Source: Tomocerus qinae (Eukaryota > Arthropoda > Collembola > Entomobryomorpha > Tomoceridae). From it: DNA of 64,000 bases. The notes below the pieces were generated by a model. That model did not search any database. It was given only the letters and a program-made list of their open reading frames with translations, and had not been told where the DNA came from. Of this stretch, positions 43,999 to 57,986 are shown in pieces; the first letter of the stretch is position 1; each line of letters starts with the position of its first letter. A program made the position numbers and the translations under genes. The DNA lies in assembly GCA_020055645.1 (NCBI GenBank), contig CM034548.1, forward strand, positions 19,282,001 to 19,346,000, written 5' to 3'.

Positions 43999-46900
43999 AT
44001 GCTTTCCATTGCCGTTCCAAGTTGTTGTGAAAGACAGAAATATGATTTTCACTCCTCTCCGTCTCCTCCGCAAAGAAACTCCGACTTAGCTCTCAAGAGC
44101 AACGGAGGCTCTTTCCTCGTCCAAAATAATTCCATTGCAACTAATTGGAAAATGGGTTTTGGTTGTTTTGTGCCTGTAAAGGGTGGCCCTGTTTCCTTCT
44201 CATCTTCGTCGTCCACATCCTCCACGTCTTCATCATGTTCCAACTGCCAGCAAGGCCATTTCATTAACATTTCCAGTGATGATGGACTCGCTGCTAATCG
44301 ACGGTGAGTAAAATCATTTAACTTTGTTTAAATTTATTTAATTATTGAATATTACATTAATTTATCTAGCACCATTAAATTACACAGAATATTAGATTTT
44401 AGTTTCCCCAATTTATATTCGCTATCTATCTCAAGATATTTAAAACCATTTATCCTATGGCAATGAAACTGTCTAAAAGAAAACTAGTGTAGGTGTAGGA
44501 ACAGTAATAAATATGTATATTTAGATTCAGTTTATAAGCGTCATCGTTTTACCATGTTTTACCAACAGAAAATTAAAGATGACCGTTTTATAGTAGTTCG
44601 TAGCAATAGTGTATCAAAATTAGATAAAGGTCGTACAATTATACGTGATAAATTTCTTAGTTGGTTGTATTAATACAGTAGTAAGTGTCAGTGCCCCGAT
44701 TATGATTGAGATGGGAAAACAAAGGGATTAGCTCCTCAAAATAATCAAGCGTGCTATATTTTAGCTTATTACTTAGTTGAACTTTGGAAATTTTAGTGGT
44801 ACTTAATATTTAGGAGGTACTTATATAGTTATCAGTGAGTTAGAGTTGACTAAATAGACTTGAGGCTATTCACACTGACGACGACGTTGGTTATCTTTAT
44901 GTAGCATGTCACACACATGAAACCTTTCAAGCCTATTGATATCGTGATAATACGTCTGCAAAATGGGCTCGTGTATTTAATAAGCGGATGGAGCATTTGG
45001 TAGCAGAGAATGACATAAAGACCGAGACCATAAAGGAAGTCATTTCCCTTAAAGGCTAATTTACTCGACATTAGAGTTGTGGTAATTATCTGTTTCCTAT
45101 AGAATTGCTTTTGTCTGAAATAACCTAAATGAAATATAAGACTCTTCGCATCCTTTTACTTGTACGCTACGTTATTTTATTATTATTAGTCTTACATGCA
45201 TTAAGAATTACATGGCTATACACGCACTAATGTAATGTCAACGGAGTAGATATACCTAAAAGGCTAATAAATACTATTAGTCATATATATAGCAGGTATT
45301 TCTTTAATAATCGTGAGATAACGCATAATCCGTACCTTTTCCTCAGATTGTTCTAAAGCATAGTGTGTCAGAGAAAATAAATACGTAGCATGATGATATA
45401 GGAGTAAATAAGAAGTTTGTGTCGCCTTTTTAGACAATGGGCTCTGCAGTCTTCGGGCTACATTAAACACAGATGCGTCAGTTAGTTTATATGTATTGAT
45501 AACGGGGCTGAAATGTTTGACTCCATGTAACTAATACATATAATAAAAGAAAAGGAAGACTCATTCTATTTTCTTTACTCCATTGGGTCAATGCACCACG
45601 ACGATAGGGAAGAGGGAACCAGATTTTTTGGGCAATATCGTGAGCTGGTTTGTTTTTCTTAGAAGTGATTATCCCCAGTATATCCATACATCAACAGCTA
45701 TTAAGCAACAGACAGAAAATTCGTGTTGAGTCGACAATTTGGCTTCTGTTACAATACACAAACTTTAATTCTAGCCTCCTCGACGAATCTCTACAATGTA
45801 GGATTGTTTCGTCTGAAGTCTGACCTAATGTCTGTCAATCTTGTTTGCAATGCATTTTCAGTCGCACCAACCAACTATTTAGTGTTGTTGAGAAACGTAT
45901 TGCCATGCAAATATAAATATGTTGCCGCATATTAGAGATACTAGTACACGTAGGCTATTTAAATTCTAGTCTCACAAAAGAGTTCACTATAGTTAAGTAA
46001 GTTTAGGTTAGATTAGATTAAAAATACGTAAGCAGTAGCTGGCTGGCAGTTACGTATTAACTATTATCTCAGATTTAAAGTAAGTGTGTATATAAAAACA
46101 GATTGCCAAGCCCCAGTAATAGGATAACAGTGAATTGCATTATGCATTCAAGTATCTATAGATTAGGATTACGGAATAGAAACTCTATTATCTACGTGGA
46201 GTTAGTTGCCTAGTAGACTAAAATGAAGTTTGGAAGATGAGAGGGACTGAAAATCAGCTGGATACTTGGCACTGATCTTTTCTATATCTGTCTTTGTATC
46301 GGTAATAAGATGGGACTGGCTAAATAAGTAAATAAGAATGAGATGCTGTAGGATGAGCTAATCTGTTTCTTTTATTCGTTTTTCATCATGTACTGACAAT
46401 TATATCGAGTGTAATCGGCACATTTGTACTTTACACCACCGTAGTCTACATTTGTCTTTCCTTGTCGTGTCAATTGCAAGCATTGTTGTAGTTTCTGCCA
46501 TATAACGCTACTTGACTGCTCCTATGATGGAAGAAAATATCTCAACACATCTGGGATAGATGGAATAGTTAAATAGAGACTAAGGATACGAATTGTAATA
46601 AGTACAAGATTACTACGGGTGTATTAAATAGGATGTAGGAAGGAAGGAGTTAACATTCGAGATATACTATAAGTAGTAGTCAGTCAAACAATGCAATAAT
46701 GAGACCCATTCCGTCTGTCTATCCGTCGTATAATAAAATATCAAAGGGAGTTACGTTAATAAAGTATCTTTCCTATGGCTAGAGATAGTAAAGTAAAGTT
46801 CTGAGGAGATACACATGTAGCAATAAGTTAACTAAGTACAACCCATGTTCATTTCATTATGTATTACAATAGACTATAATGTTTATATGTGTCTATTATG

Positions 46901-49900
46901 TATCTACTTGCACAATAAGGAGTATTAAGATAAAAAGAAAAGGAGTCAAGTCGAGTTAACTAACTCTATCCTAACTAACCCGAGTATACTATATTTAAGC
47001 ATTTACTTTACTTACTATGCATGTCTGTGGTAAGTTAAGTATAAGGAGAGACAAAGTTTAGAGTCTAGTTATTTAGTTGTGTGTAGGTAAATGGAGTTCT
47101 GTGTGAATCTGTTGTAGCATAAAGAAGTTATGAGTGTTATGGCTAAGTGTGTACCTACACGAATGTATATCTCTATTATTGTAAGCAAATAATATACCTG
47201 CTAGTATTATTTTAGTGTGATAGAGCTCCAGATTGATCTAACCACTACTACATGCATTACATACAGTTAAGCACTATAGGAAGAAAAGCAATTATCATAG
47301 AAAAGCATATGGCTGTTAAAACGTACATATATGCCGCCGAGTGCATTCCTCTAAACTCATATGTTGCTATGTATGTTAAACCAAGTAAAGCATATAGTAT
47401 AAAACGTGTTCTACCCTCGCCATATTACAAGACATGCAATCCTCGATGTTGTGGATATAACAGAAAGCTAAATGGGAGCATGTGTGCAAATTTTTTCATC
47501 TTGTGTCTTTACAAATAATACCTACTCAACTGAACTCGCAGCCTTACCATTTATGGGCACGGAGATAAACACAGAGGTATATTTTGGTATTCTAACGACT
47601 AACGACTGTGTTTCCCTTTTAGTGTTTTGCTTAAGATTCGTTGCCTTGACTTATATGCCGTGCCACAACTCGAACTCGCTCGCACTTTTATTGCTCTGCA
47701 ACATCACATCTCTCTCTCGCACCCTGAATACAGCTATATAGGATCCTCTACTATATACGTAATATGCACCGAAATATTAAACATTAGGCCTTGTATACAT
47801 CGATTCTTTCTTAAGTGCATGAGAGCAAGACAGGGCGGTAAACACATGTGCACAGATAGTGTCGTGCCAGGAAATATTGTGCCAGCCAACCTAACGTAAT
47901 AAAACTTATTTTACAATCAATCATTTTTTAATCATTCTCCAAATTATCTATTGACTGACAATGCAGCCCTTTTTCTATTTATTCTTTGTCGCTATTATTA
48001 TGTGAGGATGACGCTTGGGCAATTGCATTACATACATTCTCACATGCACACCAGACATGTACTTATTAGTGAAGAGGCAACACAAAGACTGAGTAAATTG
48101 TATGCATCTGAAATATGAATAAGTAAATAGTAAGTAGGATACCATAACAAAAGTACTATCGTCGTCACTATTTAATCAGGCTAATTAACCTAGTCTCGGT
48201 CTATGAAAAGTGATTTTCATATTTGTGCTGCGATGACTTCATTTATTTCTGAGACTTCCAAATAGCTACGTCTTTGGCATATTATGTAGAATATACAATG
48301 ATATTATTCGTGACTCCGTTTGCATAATAGCACTCCACTTACATAATAACATGCATGCATAGCTAAATAACCTTTTGTACTCTTTGTTTAACAAAACCTT
48401 TTGTGAATCTACTCCGTTTTTATTTTACTTTCCACACAGCAAATATGATTTTTTATTGGCATTTAGCACATTTCTATTGTCGCCTTTGTTCTGCACACAG
48501 CACTCCTCATGAAATACTATCGTGTTATTATGTCAGACAAAGCTGGGGTACAAATGGTGAGATGGACAGTTTCTGTAATCTCACAGTCTCTTTTATGCGA
48601 TTTAAATTACGATTTAATACGACAAGCTGCTAAGTCGACACATTTTCTATGATTTGTTATAGATATTATCCCATAATGTGTCCCAATAGGTGTAATTGGT
48701 CCATGGAGTATATATGGTGACATAACTAAGTCTTTAAAGTCCCTGAGTTTCATAAGGTATTGTGTCACGCTAAGCTTAGGCTTTCGGAAATCACCGAGAG
48801 TGAGACAGTTTTTCCATATAGCTCAAGTCTGGTTGAAGGTTATGTCTACAGATCCATGCAGAGTGACACAGTTCAGACTTTATTTAAATCCCTCCATACT
48901 GTAGCTACTCGAGTTTTCCTTAGTGCATTCTGAAAGATAAGTATAATAATATGCATAGTCTAGACTAGATAAGATAGAAATGGTAATAAAATTTGGAAAA
49001 CATGTTTACTAGTGAATCGGAGTCGTACGTTGCGGTCAAGGGACAGTCTCTCATTGTTACGAAGAGTGAAGGACAGAAACGTGGCCTTTGTAGACGGCCC
49101 TCTGCAGTCACCTTGAATGGATCTCCACCGCAGTCCTGTAAGGTCGTTGACTCACCTGAAGAACTTGGGCCTGGCGACCCTTCTACCATTATTAGCGGGT
49201 TCGTGTTATCTTGTACTCTACCTTTATCTACCATTTCCTCAATTTGACAATCTCAGAAACATTTAATAATACATTCCGGCTAATCGAGTTACCCATATAG
49301 GATGTTTTTGAAGACATTTTCTAATTCCCATGCAATGTCATCGATTTCTATCTGTACCTGACACTCCTCGCAGTATGTAAAAACATGAAAGTTTGTCCGT
49401 TTACTTTACAATGTTTGGAATTGTCATTGAAAATAATAAAAAGGCACTTAAGTAAAAGTATATTAAGTATATTTTGGTGAATCACGACAATTCGTTTACG
49501 AGTAATTAAATGTTGAAAAGCGAGTGAATGACATGCGGGACAGAGTCAGCTATTTTGAGAAATTACTCTATACATTTGTGATTTTCAAAGAGCGATTAGT
49601 GTTTGTGTATGGCTTTGAAGATGGAGGGAGGCTAAGTGCAGGGAAGTAATGTACCTGGTCTGTTGTTGATTTGAGTACCTATTCCGGGAGTAATTTGATG
49701 ATATGCATATTATTCGTAGGTCGCCTGAAACGCAGACGATGTCTGAAATAGAACGTCACTTACATCTGATGACTCAGTTGTTACGGCAAGAAGATTCTAT
49801 TAAGCTGGTGGTGAAATTAGAAAGTGTGTTCGTCTCTCGGATTCGCTACCTGGCAGTTTTGTCATGCATGGAACAAGAGTCGGAAGAGTATTGTTTACTG

Positions 49901-52900
49901 GGAATAGATTGCCAGGGCCATATTTCACTAGGCCTCGTTTTGCCCATTTTATCGCACACTACCATTCGTCTTGATGGAGACGGGTAAGTACAAAGCTGAA
50001 CGACATTCAGTAGTTCAGCCGACGTAGACTTTTGTACTTATAAAGATAAAGCACCGCTTCCTCATTTGTTTTTTGTGTTTTCCCAAGAAGAACTTCTGCG
50101 CATTTAAAGATTGAGAGGAGCGTGTGATATATTTAGAATAGTATTTATTTGGACGGCGTTTGTTTATGAGAGATATTTGTTTTTTCAGAGGATTTTGTAT
50201 AACGGATGGTGATGGTCTCCGAAGTCACATTTTCAAGCCAGTCTCTGTTCAGACGATGTGGTCTGCCTTGCAGTCTTTGTATAGGGCGAGTGAATGTGCA
50301 AAGAAAAACAATAGTTTCCAAGTGTGTGCATTCAAACACTATGAAAGTTTATTTCAGGCAAATAAATCTGACCCTGGTTGCCTTAATGAGTGGAACACAC
50401 TCCCAGGGGTGGAAACTAAACGACCTGTGAATTCTACAATGTATGTCCTGAATAAACTACAACTGTACCCAAAAGAGTCCTGAGTCTTGATAACAAGGAG
50501 AGTGTATTTTTTTTGTCTTGTAGGTCGTCGGACGAATTATCTTTTCAGGAGAAGATTAGTACGTCATTGAGAGAAATCCTATTATCTGAGAGAGACTTGG
50601 ATGAAGTCACTTCTAAAGAAATACGTACAAAATTGGAGCACAAACTGCAAGTTGATTTGTCTCAGTATGTTACTTCACTTGTCACTGAATTTATTATCTA
50701 GAGATAGAGTCAATTCAAAGCCTATGTCTACTCTGTTCATGCTTAGATCACATTGGACGCACAGTTTTCGTGATTATGGCTTTGAAAAGAACTAATGCAA
50801 TTTGCAATGCACCATTTGTTTTTTACAATGTATGTATAAGATTTGTCAACACTCTGTTACTTTTCGTTTCAGTTACAAGTCTTTCATTGACGAAGAGATG
50901 TTAAAAATTTTGGGACAAATGGAGGCTCCTGCAATGATTCTAGATCACTTATATTTGGGAACGGAGTGGAACGCCTCACATCAGCAAGATCTCATTGATA
51001 AAGAGTAAGCGTTTTAAAAATTTGTAATAAAGATCCTGCCTGTTGCCAACTGGATTATGATCTCCGCAATAAAAATGCAACGGAATCGTCTATAAAAGTG
51101 AACGGGTTTCTTTTAATTTCTGCAGGATTGGCTATATACTCAATGTAACCGCCGAGATTGATAATTTTTTTCCTGACACTTTCCGTTACATGAACATCCC
51201 TGTTAATGACAATGAAGAGACTGATTTACTTCGCTATTTTAATGACTCCTACCGATTCATCAGTGACGCTTTGAAAGAAGGGAAAAATGTGCTGGTACAC
51301 TGTAAAATGGGTATTAGTAGATCTGCCACCATCGTTATTGCTTACGTGATGAAGAATCGCAATTGGGACTTAATTCGCTCCATAGATCATGTAAAAGATA
51401 GAAGAACTTGTGTTAAACCTAACCCCAATTTTATGAAACAATTAGAAGTTTATGAGGTAAATCCTTTTCCCAATTCTCTAAATCTATTCCAATTAATTTG
51501 TGATAGGTCAATTCAATGATAAAATATTTTACTCTAGGGAATCCTAACTGCCAAGCGCTTTAGCAACACTCTAGAAAAACGTTCCAAATCGGAATCTAAT
51601 CTGAAGCAGAGCGACTTGTCATTATCAACACCAAAAGATGTTAACCTCTCATCCTCCAATAACAATGTTAGCCACACAACGACAATGAAGAAATCGCCAC
51701 GAAAGTATTACAATACTGCTCCTGCTCGCCTGAAACCAGAAAAGCAACCTAAGATTACCATAAGTCTTTCTAAGCCGAAAAGCTGTTCCTGCGCTGCCAT
51801 TGCTATGACCGATGACCGAATAGTTGTCAGTCAGATCGATGATATGGTACCTACTGATGTGATGGACTCTTTCCATGATGCGGTCGAAAGTCTAGAACAA
51901 ATCTCTTATTCCTCTCCTTCCAGTTCACCTCGAAATACAGCTAATTTAATTATCGGGACCGAAACCCGCTTCCCCCCATTTTTCAAAAATTACGGTGAGA
52001 AAATTTACTACTGCATGTTTAAATTTAAATTTCTGTAATTTAAATTAAATAGTCGTAATTAATGATGTTTTATTTTTGGTAAACAGATAGCAGTTCAAGT
52101 TCCTCTTCGTTGACACTACCAACTGTGACAATTAGTGCAGATCAGTCGACAAATTACATTTCAACTGGAACTGTATTTTTGACGTCAGCCTCTACAAAGA
52201 GTGAAGGAAATTCTTCGGAGACACCTGTGGTTGATAATGATAGTAGTAGTAATTCCTGGAATGCATCAATAGGTGAAAATAGTACTACAGGGAATCCTGA
52301 TAGCTTGCCTGAAAGTTTAGGAGTTTTTAACTCAAATGACACGCCAAACGAGTCATTTGATGATCTAGAGTGTAAAAGTACGGAGAAAGACCGGACGAGT
52401 AAAAAGAGTAATTTAAAGTGTTGCCGTAGGCCTTTTAATGGACATACTTTTATATTTTCTCCAAATCAAGTGTTAAATATTTCTTCTGTGGTGGATTTAT
52501 CCAAGTTCAGTGTGAGACATCTTGTCAATGAGTTTGAACAGCAGAATAATCGTAATAGTCAAGGTAGTTTCATTGGAACTATTGAACCTTCCAGTGGTTT
52601 CCCATCCTCAAGTGCCATTTTTGATCCCTCAACTTACTCAACCTGTAAAAATATAGCGCGTAGAAAATCTTGGAACCCTTTTGACAGTCCTAAAGAGTAC
52701 AGCACCAGCGCAGACGAGCAGGAAATGAACAAGTCAGAAGTTGAAGAATCATTTCAGGAAAAATCTTCGCAGTCTTTGGACGAACAAGCGTTGGTAGCCA
52801 TTGTGACTGAAGACAAGCAATTCAGAAGCATTCACAATTTCCCGGACGTGAAGGCCTCGAAAAAGGATTCCAAGATTGGCTGTGTTCCATTTTTCCGACG

Positions 52901-53666
52901 TCATATGGGCTCTGGTCATAAAAATCATAGCTCTACTCCCACGGACAAAGAAATAGCGACCACAACCATCGGGAAGCTGTTACGGAAGAAATCTGTGGAC
53001 TCAGGTCGATCTCGTGAAAAAGTGAAAGACAGAAGCATTCGAAACACTCCCAAAATCTTCGACCAAAACATCCCAAGTGAAAATAATCAAAGAACTGAAC
53101 TGGAAAGATCTGGCTCCGAAGAGAATAATGCAAACTTTTCCCCAGCCGTGTACCAATCCACTGGGGTAGTGAAACTCAGGCTGGAGGCTTTCGAAGCCAA
53201 ATCTGTTCCTTCTCAAGAGCAAAAGAGCAACAATCGTTCCCATTACCGATCTTACAGCGCCACGGGTCCTGCATCTTCCTCCCTCCTTTCCCCTTTCGAA
53301 CCCAATGATAAATCCTCTTATGGCCACCGTCGAAAATCGTCAATGCCGCAACTAAACTGTGGCACTTTAGAATTCGAGACGCAATCTGGTCCTACCCAAC
53401 ATGTTCCTTTAGCTCACTTATCAGAACGCAAAGGTTCTTTAGATTCCAACACTTTACTCAAATCTCTGCCGAATGTGAACAATCGACCTTTCACCGTCAG
53501 AGGATTTCAGTCTCCTTCAAGCCCAACTTCAAAATCTCTGTTCAGCACTTCCAAGATACGGGGGAACCACATCGGTTTCAACACGTCAGCAGCGTCTGGT
53601 GCCCGGCAACAACACGGAAGCACTCATCCACTTAAACTCCTTCCTAAAACTACCAAATTGACTTGA
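43999..53666 (+). CDS. ssh: Slingshot protein phosphatase (cofilin phosphatase)
   Basis: Nine coding exons: 43999-44303, 49013-49198, 49720-49983, 50189-50440, 50524-50664, 50873-51004, 51126-51456, 51538-51994, 52087-53666 (3648 nt, 1215 aa). The family dephosphorylates and reactivates cofilin/ADF, promoting actin turnover. Order of parts: a Ser-rich N terminus, the family N-domain (YVAVKGQSL, LVVKLESVF, HIFKPVSVQTMWSALQSL, NEWNTLPGVE), a DEK_C-like segment (about 340-395, VTSKEIRTKLE), then the dual-specificity phosphatase (about 398-540). The phosphatase keeps LVHCKMGISRSAT with catalytic C486 and R492. A long Ser-rich tail follows, with a 14-3-3-type site (RRKSSMP). The protein ends in GARQQHGSTHPL, the block seen near the end of slingshot proteins. 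Exons 2-9 are secure. Exon 1 is chosen because its donor (CGACG|GTGAGT) and phase fit exon 2; ATG 49002 is an alternative start. Confidence 0.95.
44304..49012 (+). other. Large first intron of slingshot (4.7 kb)
   Basis: It runs from donor GTGAGT to a weak acceptor (TTTACTAG) with little pyrimidine tract. Overlapping open frames of about 90 codons at 47252-47899 and frames on the other strand at 45264-45687 show no family resemblance and are probably chance. It contains a degenerate TTAGGTTAGATTAGATTA string near 46000. An alternative transcript could start inside it and use ATG 49002, which is in frame with exon 2 (MFTSESESYVAVKG). Confidence 0.5.
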
Positions 53667-55766
53667 GCTCAGCCAGGCTGACTCTATATGTAAATGTAGA
53701 ATATTTTCTGAAGACAAACAAATTTAAGTTGATATTTAAAAAGTACTAGGCTTTCTAAAACATATGTTTATATGGAAATATTTACATAGGATTCACAAAC
53801 ATACCTGTAAACTTTTGTTTCGTCTTTTAAACTAATTATTACAAAAAGAGAAGGGCAACTTTTAAAACAATACCATGAGGATTAGGTGTTATTTGATAGT
53901 TATTGGTTATATACATCCTGCCTATAAGCACAATATATTATGCTATAAAACTACTACCTAACCTAACTCATCATTCTAGTTAAACATGTCACGTAAAATA
54001 CTAAAATATTACTACCTACCTACCATGTGTAGATGTAAATGAATTAACGGATAGTAAAGGTAAATACTAGGTATTTTCTTTTGGGAATTCTGTGTAGATT
54101 GCTCTACAAAAAAACCAATTACTTCTATACTATAATCAATTATTATAATATTTATTTTCTTTCCTAGGGGCTAATTTTTTTAATTTAACAATGATGTAAA
54201 ACTGACTGATTTTAGCATTACTCAGTACCCTTACTATTAGATTAACGTTTTATCCGCAAAAATCGAAATTATATAAACAGTACTCACACTCAGTAGGATT
54301 CAATGTAAATTTATCGACAACTGATTGTTAATTACCTTCTATAGGTACTTAAACTTTTTGTAAAACGGACACAGAAGGCAACAAAACAGACCAATAACAT
54401 TAATATTGTAATTAGACATTATTTACCTTTGTAATTTATAATTATTGGAGGGCCCTCTTTTATTATCTGCTATGGAGCTTTTTTTAATTACAATGCTTTT
54501 CGGAACTACGAGAATTGTCTTGTTTGTGATTATAGTCTTTAGCACTTTCACAATGCACGTTAGGCTGGTGAGTTGGTGAGGAGAGTGACAAGGGAAAGTT
54601 AGACCTTCTAATAACTGCTACTTACTTATATGTATTCATTAATTGGTAAAAATCATTCATTGCGTAAATATGTGTAACTAAGTAGTATTTGAATTGTGTT
54701 GTGAATGTGAAGACTTTTCTTGACCATACATACGACAGATATATATAAAAAGTGATAGTGATCAAATACATAGATGTCTAAATACATGTCACTGCAAGTG
54801 ACTCGAAATGTCGCATAAGTTTAATTAAGGACTAATAATGTATTATTTTGCATGTAAAACTATTAAACACTAATTTAATTTATACCTTTTGCGTGATCGT
54901 ACAGTACTAAATGTAAAATGTAATTAAGTATATATTATACCTAATAATATGCAAATATCCAAATGAATCATCTATCCATATGCATACTAAAATTTTATAA
55001 TTAAAAAAACACACATGCATAAAACTGCAAACTTTAAGCATAAATGCATTTAAAACCAGGATATAGAAAAATTATTTAGGTAAAGAAACGTAAATACCTA
55101 TAGAAAACTCAACTCGTACTTATTGTTGTGATGAACACAGCCTGCATGTATTCTACACTAAATGCAAATACATTTGCACTATCAATTTCCATTATTAGCA
55201 TCTAGCGTCCATAATCAACATGCTAATAATGTTATTGCAAAAATGACTCGGTGAGGCTTAGGACATGTAGATAAATTATTAGGATTGTTAAGACGAGTTA
55301 GGTCCTCATCATTGCAGAAAGTATCATCTTCTAAGTTTAAATTGAGAAAAAATATTTTTTCAAAATTTATTAGCATGCTGTAAAATAACATTTGTATTTC
55401 ATAATTGGTAAAATCATTTTCCAGTTAACTTTCTACATGCAGAATAAGTTGACCATTTATTCTTTGTCACGGAAAATTTAGCACAGTATTCAAATGTCGC
55501 GGAATAATTTGACAGTGCACGAAACACGCCACATTGCCTATATCAAAGTTATGACTCACAAGATACATCTCTTCTAGCGGTAAAAACTATTTTCAAATCT
55601 TGACCTAGCTACGATTTCGCTGTTGCATTTTGGAGTATTGACCGTGAAGTTTTCACTTTGCAGTCATCAAAATTAAGAAAATTTTAGAGGAAATTAGTTT
55701 TAGTAGATAGGATAGAAAGGTTAAACTTAAGGTTGCTAGTTTTCTAACTAATTCACAATATTGGCC
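53667..55766. other. Slingshot 3' UTR and DENR upstream region
   Basis: AT-rich, no coding exon seen. The slingshot 3' UTR must lie in its left part, but no single poly(A) hexamer stands out. The right end contains the DENR promoter; no TATA box is evident, and the bases just before the start codon read TTGGCCATGG, a good Kozak-like context. Confidence 0.45.
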
Positions 55767-56872
55767 ATGGAAGCTGACGCCGTCCCAGACTCTAAAATTA
55801 TTAATGGTAATTTAATATATTAATGGTAATATTATTTAATATTTGAATTTGAACTACATTGAACTTACAAATTCTTAATTTATTGACAACAAATACGAAA
55901 TTGCATATTTGCACTAAATATTTTCAGCAGCATCACATTTTGTCTTTCTCCTGACTTTGTTTATGAGACGAAGCAACTTGTTATCTTATTGCAATCCGGT
56001 GGTTTCATAATACATAACAACATACAGATAAAATAAAAAAGTAATTTTTGTAGATTTAGACGAAGATGGTCCACCTGCTGTGGGAGAAGCTGATGTAAAA
56101 GAGGGTGCTGTTGAAGACGAAAAGAAGGTCGAAGTCACGTATCCATTACAAGTTATCTACTGTGGAAACTGTAAACTGCCTCCTGAGGTTTGTTACATGA
56201 ACTTATTATCTACGGTACCCTAACAAGATTTTAAAATTAATAAAGCATTTAAATATTTCTTTTATGCCAATTTTCAGTATTGCGAATTCTTTCCTAACTA
56301 CGATAAGTGCAGAATATGGCTGGAAGCTAATTTACCGTCGGAACTAGAAAAGGTGAAATTTTCTTCCCAGTAAATAAAATATTTTATGGAGTTACACTTT
56401 TTGAGCAAAATTGTCTTTTCTTGCCGTAGGTTGCCATAGGAGGTGGAACAGAAGAAGAGAAAAAGGGGCGACAGAAGAGGGGAGGAAAAGGCTTAGTAAA
56501 ACCGAAAAAAGCTGGAAAAGCAGGGCCTAAGCGAATTTGTATTTACAGAGCTCCAAGAGGCAAGAAGAAATCAGTGACCGTAGTCACAGGATTAGGTGCT
56601 GCCGGAATTGATTTAAAAGTTGCTGCAAAATATTTGGCAACAAAATTTGCCTGTGGATCGTCAGTAACAGGGGATGATGAAATCGTTATTCAGGGAGACG
56701 TAAAAGATGAACTTTTTGATGTACTTCCTGAAAAATGGCCTGAGGTAAGGATCGGATATTTTTCACATTCAAAAATTATTATATTTACTATTTGAGAGTT
56801 TTATTCCTATTCTATTGTACTGTATAGATCGACGAAGACTGTATCGATGATCTGGGGGATCAGAAAAGGTGA
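55767..56872 (+). CDS. DENR: Density-regulated protein DENR (translation re-initiation factor)
   Basis: Exons: 55767-55806, 56054-56187, 56278-56352, 56430-56744, 56828-56872 (609 nt, 202 aa; human DENR is 198). With MCT-1 the family binds the 40S subunit and promotes re-initiation and recycling. Visible parts are a short acidic N terminus, then the zinc-binding-type cysteine block [24 protein letters not shown]...KC (C50, C53, C60, C69). A Lys/Gly-rich linker (EEEKKGRQKRGGKG) follows, and then a SUI1/eIF1-like domain from about residue 113 (CGSSVTGDDEIVIQGD is its signature stretch). The protein ends in the conserved acidic EKWPEIDEDCIDDLGD. All introns are GT-AG with matching phases. The start is the first ATG, in GCCATGG context. 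It is tandem with slingshot and convergent with SNAP29. Confidence 0.97.
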
Positions 56873-56876
56873 TGAC

Positions 56877-56882
56877 AATAAA
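56877..56882 (+). terminator. Poly(A) signal candidate of DENR, 4 nt after the stop
   Basis: AATAAA begins four bases after the TGA. If used, the 3' UTR would be only about 20-30 nt. No other strong hexamer was noted in the next 100 bases, although AATAAAA near 57004 is a possible alternative. Confidence 0.45.
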
Positions 56883-57986
56883 TAATTTGGAATCCAACTT
56901 TGTAACTCTGCAAATGTTTCCATTCAGTCTCTTTAAAAATACACTATCATTTTTTACGTATTTCATTACTAAATCTGTAGTGTTAAACTGGATGATATAA
57001 TATGAATAAAAAGCTATTGTCTTATATGTTAGACTACATAAAAAGGGAAATGTGAGTTAAATTATCATTTTATGCAAAAGTGTCCCTATACCGAATTTTA
57101 TAGGTGAAAAATGGAAAAGAGTGTAATGGTGTTGCTTTTGAGATTTATAATTCATTTTATTAATACACTATTAAATCTACTTCTAACGAGTGGAGGAACA
57201 TAATTTGCAACCTTTCTCTTTTACTTTTTCTCAAGCATTTACATAGATAGAAGTATAAATGGCTAGTGGCTATTTGCTAGAATATCATCTTGGAATGTCA
57301 TGGTTTAATACGTAATCGCCCCAAAACTGCACAATCTAAAAAATAGTAAACAGCTAAAACTTTGGTTTATTTGTAGCTGATAGTTATTACTAAAATACGC
57401 TAAACATGCATAGCCGGATTAATTAGCAAATAAATGGTCATATTGTAAATAATAATTAAGGACGTCTTTTCTTACATTTGCTTAAGCCAGTGTCACAGAA
57501 AAAACGAAGTTGTATGTACAATTTCTTTGAACACTTTATTATATTTTAGGTGATTTAACAAAATATATTATATGTAAGTGAACTAATCCATTTGCTTTGG
57601 TAAAATATTGGAAAGGTTTGTCTTTTGCCTTTTAGATAGTACTGTTTTGAGGGCGAATCTCGTTTTACTACTTCAGCTAACGTGTACATAAAGTATAAAA
57701 TTATTTACTTGCGAGAAAATGAAAGAGAGAGGTAGTAATAGAAACATTTTCATATTGACTAACATTGGATATAATGCAAACTCCGTACATGCGAAACGTT
57801 AATTATATTTTTATATATAGTTGCAAATATTTATTTCTTTTTTTAGATGCAAAATCATATTTTTACGTATAATATCTAGAGCCGTCTCGTTTTTCTAATA
57901 ACAGTAAGTAGAGTGGAAATTGGAAACCCAAAGGGCGTTAACATTAATATACTTTAACATCGTTACAGTTGAGAGAAGTTTATGTT
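56883..57986. other. Convergent 3' region between DENR and SNAP29
   Basis: AT-rich 1.1 kb with no coding exon. On the - strand an AATAAA (TTTATT on +, 57830-57835), about 150 nt after the SNAP29 stop, is the likely SNAP29 poly(A) signal. Confidence 0.5.

Noticed and set aside
44049..44270. Acidic - strand frame opposite slingshot exon 1
   Set aside because: It is the reverse complement of the Ser-rich coding exon; the Glu/Asp run mirrors TCT/TCC serine codons.
47252..47899. Three overlapping 90-codon + strand frames in slingshot intron 1
   Set aside because: They overlap in different frames, lack similarity to anything I know, and one lacks a convincing start; chance is the simplest explanation.
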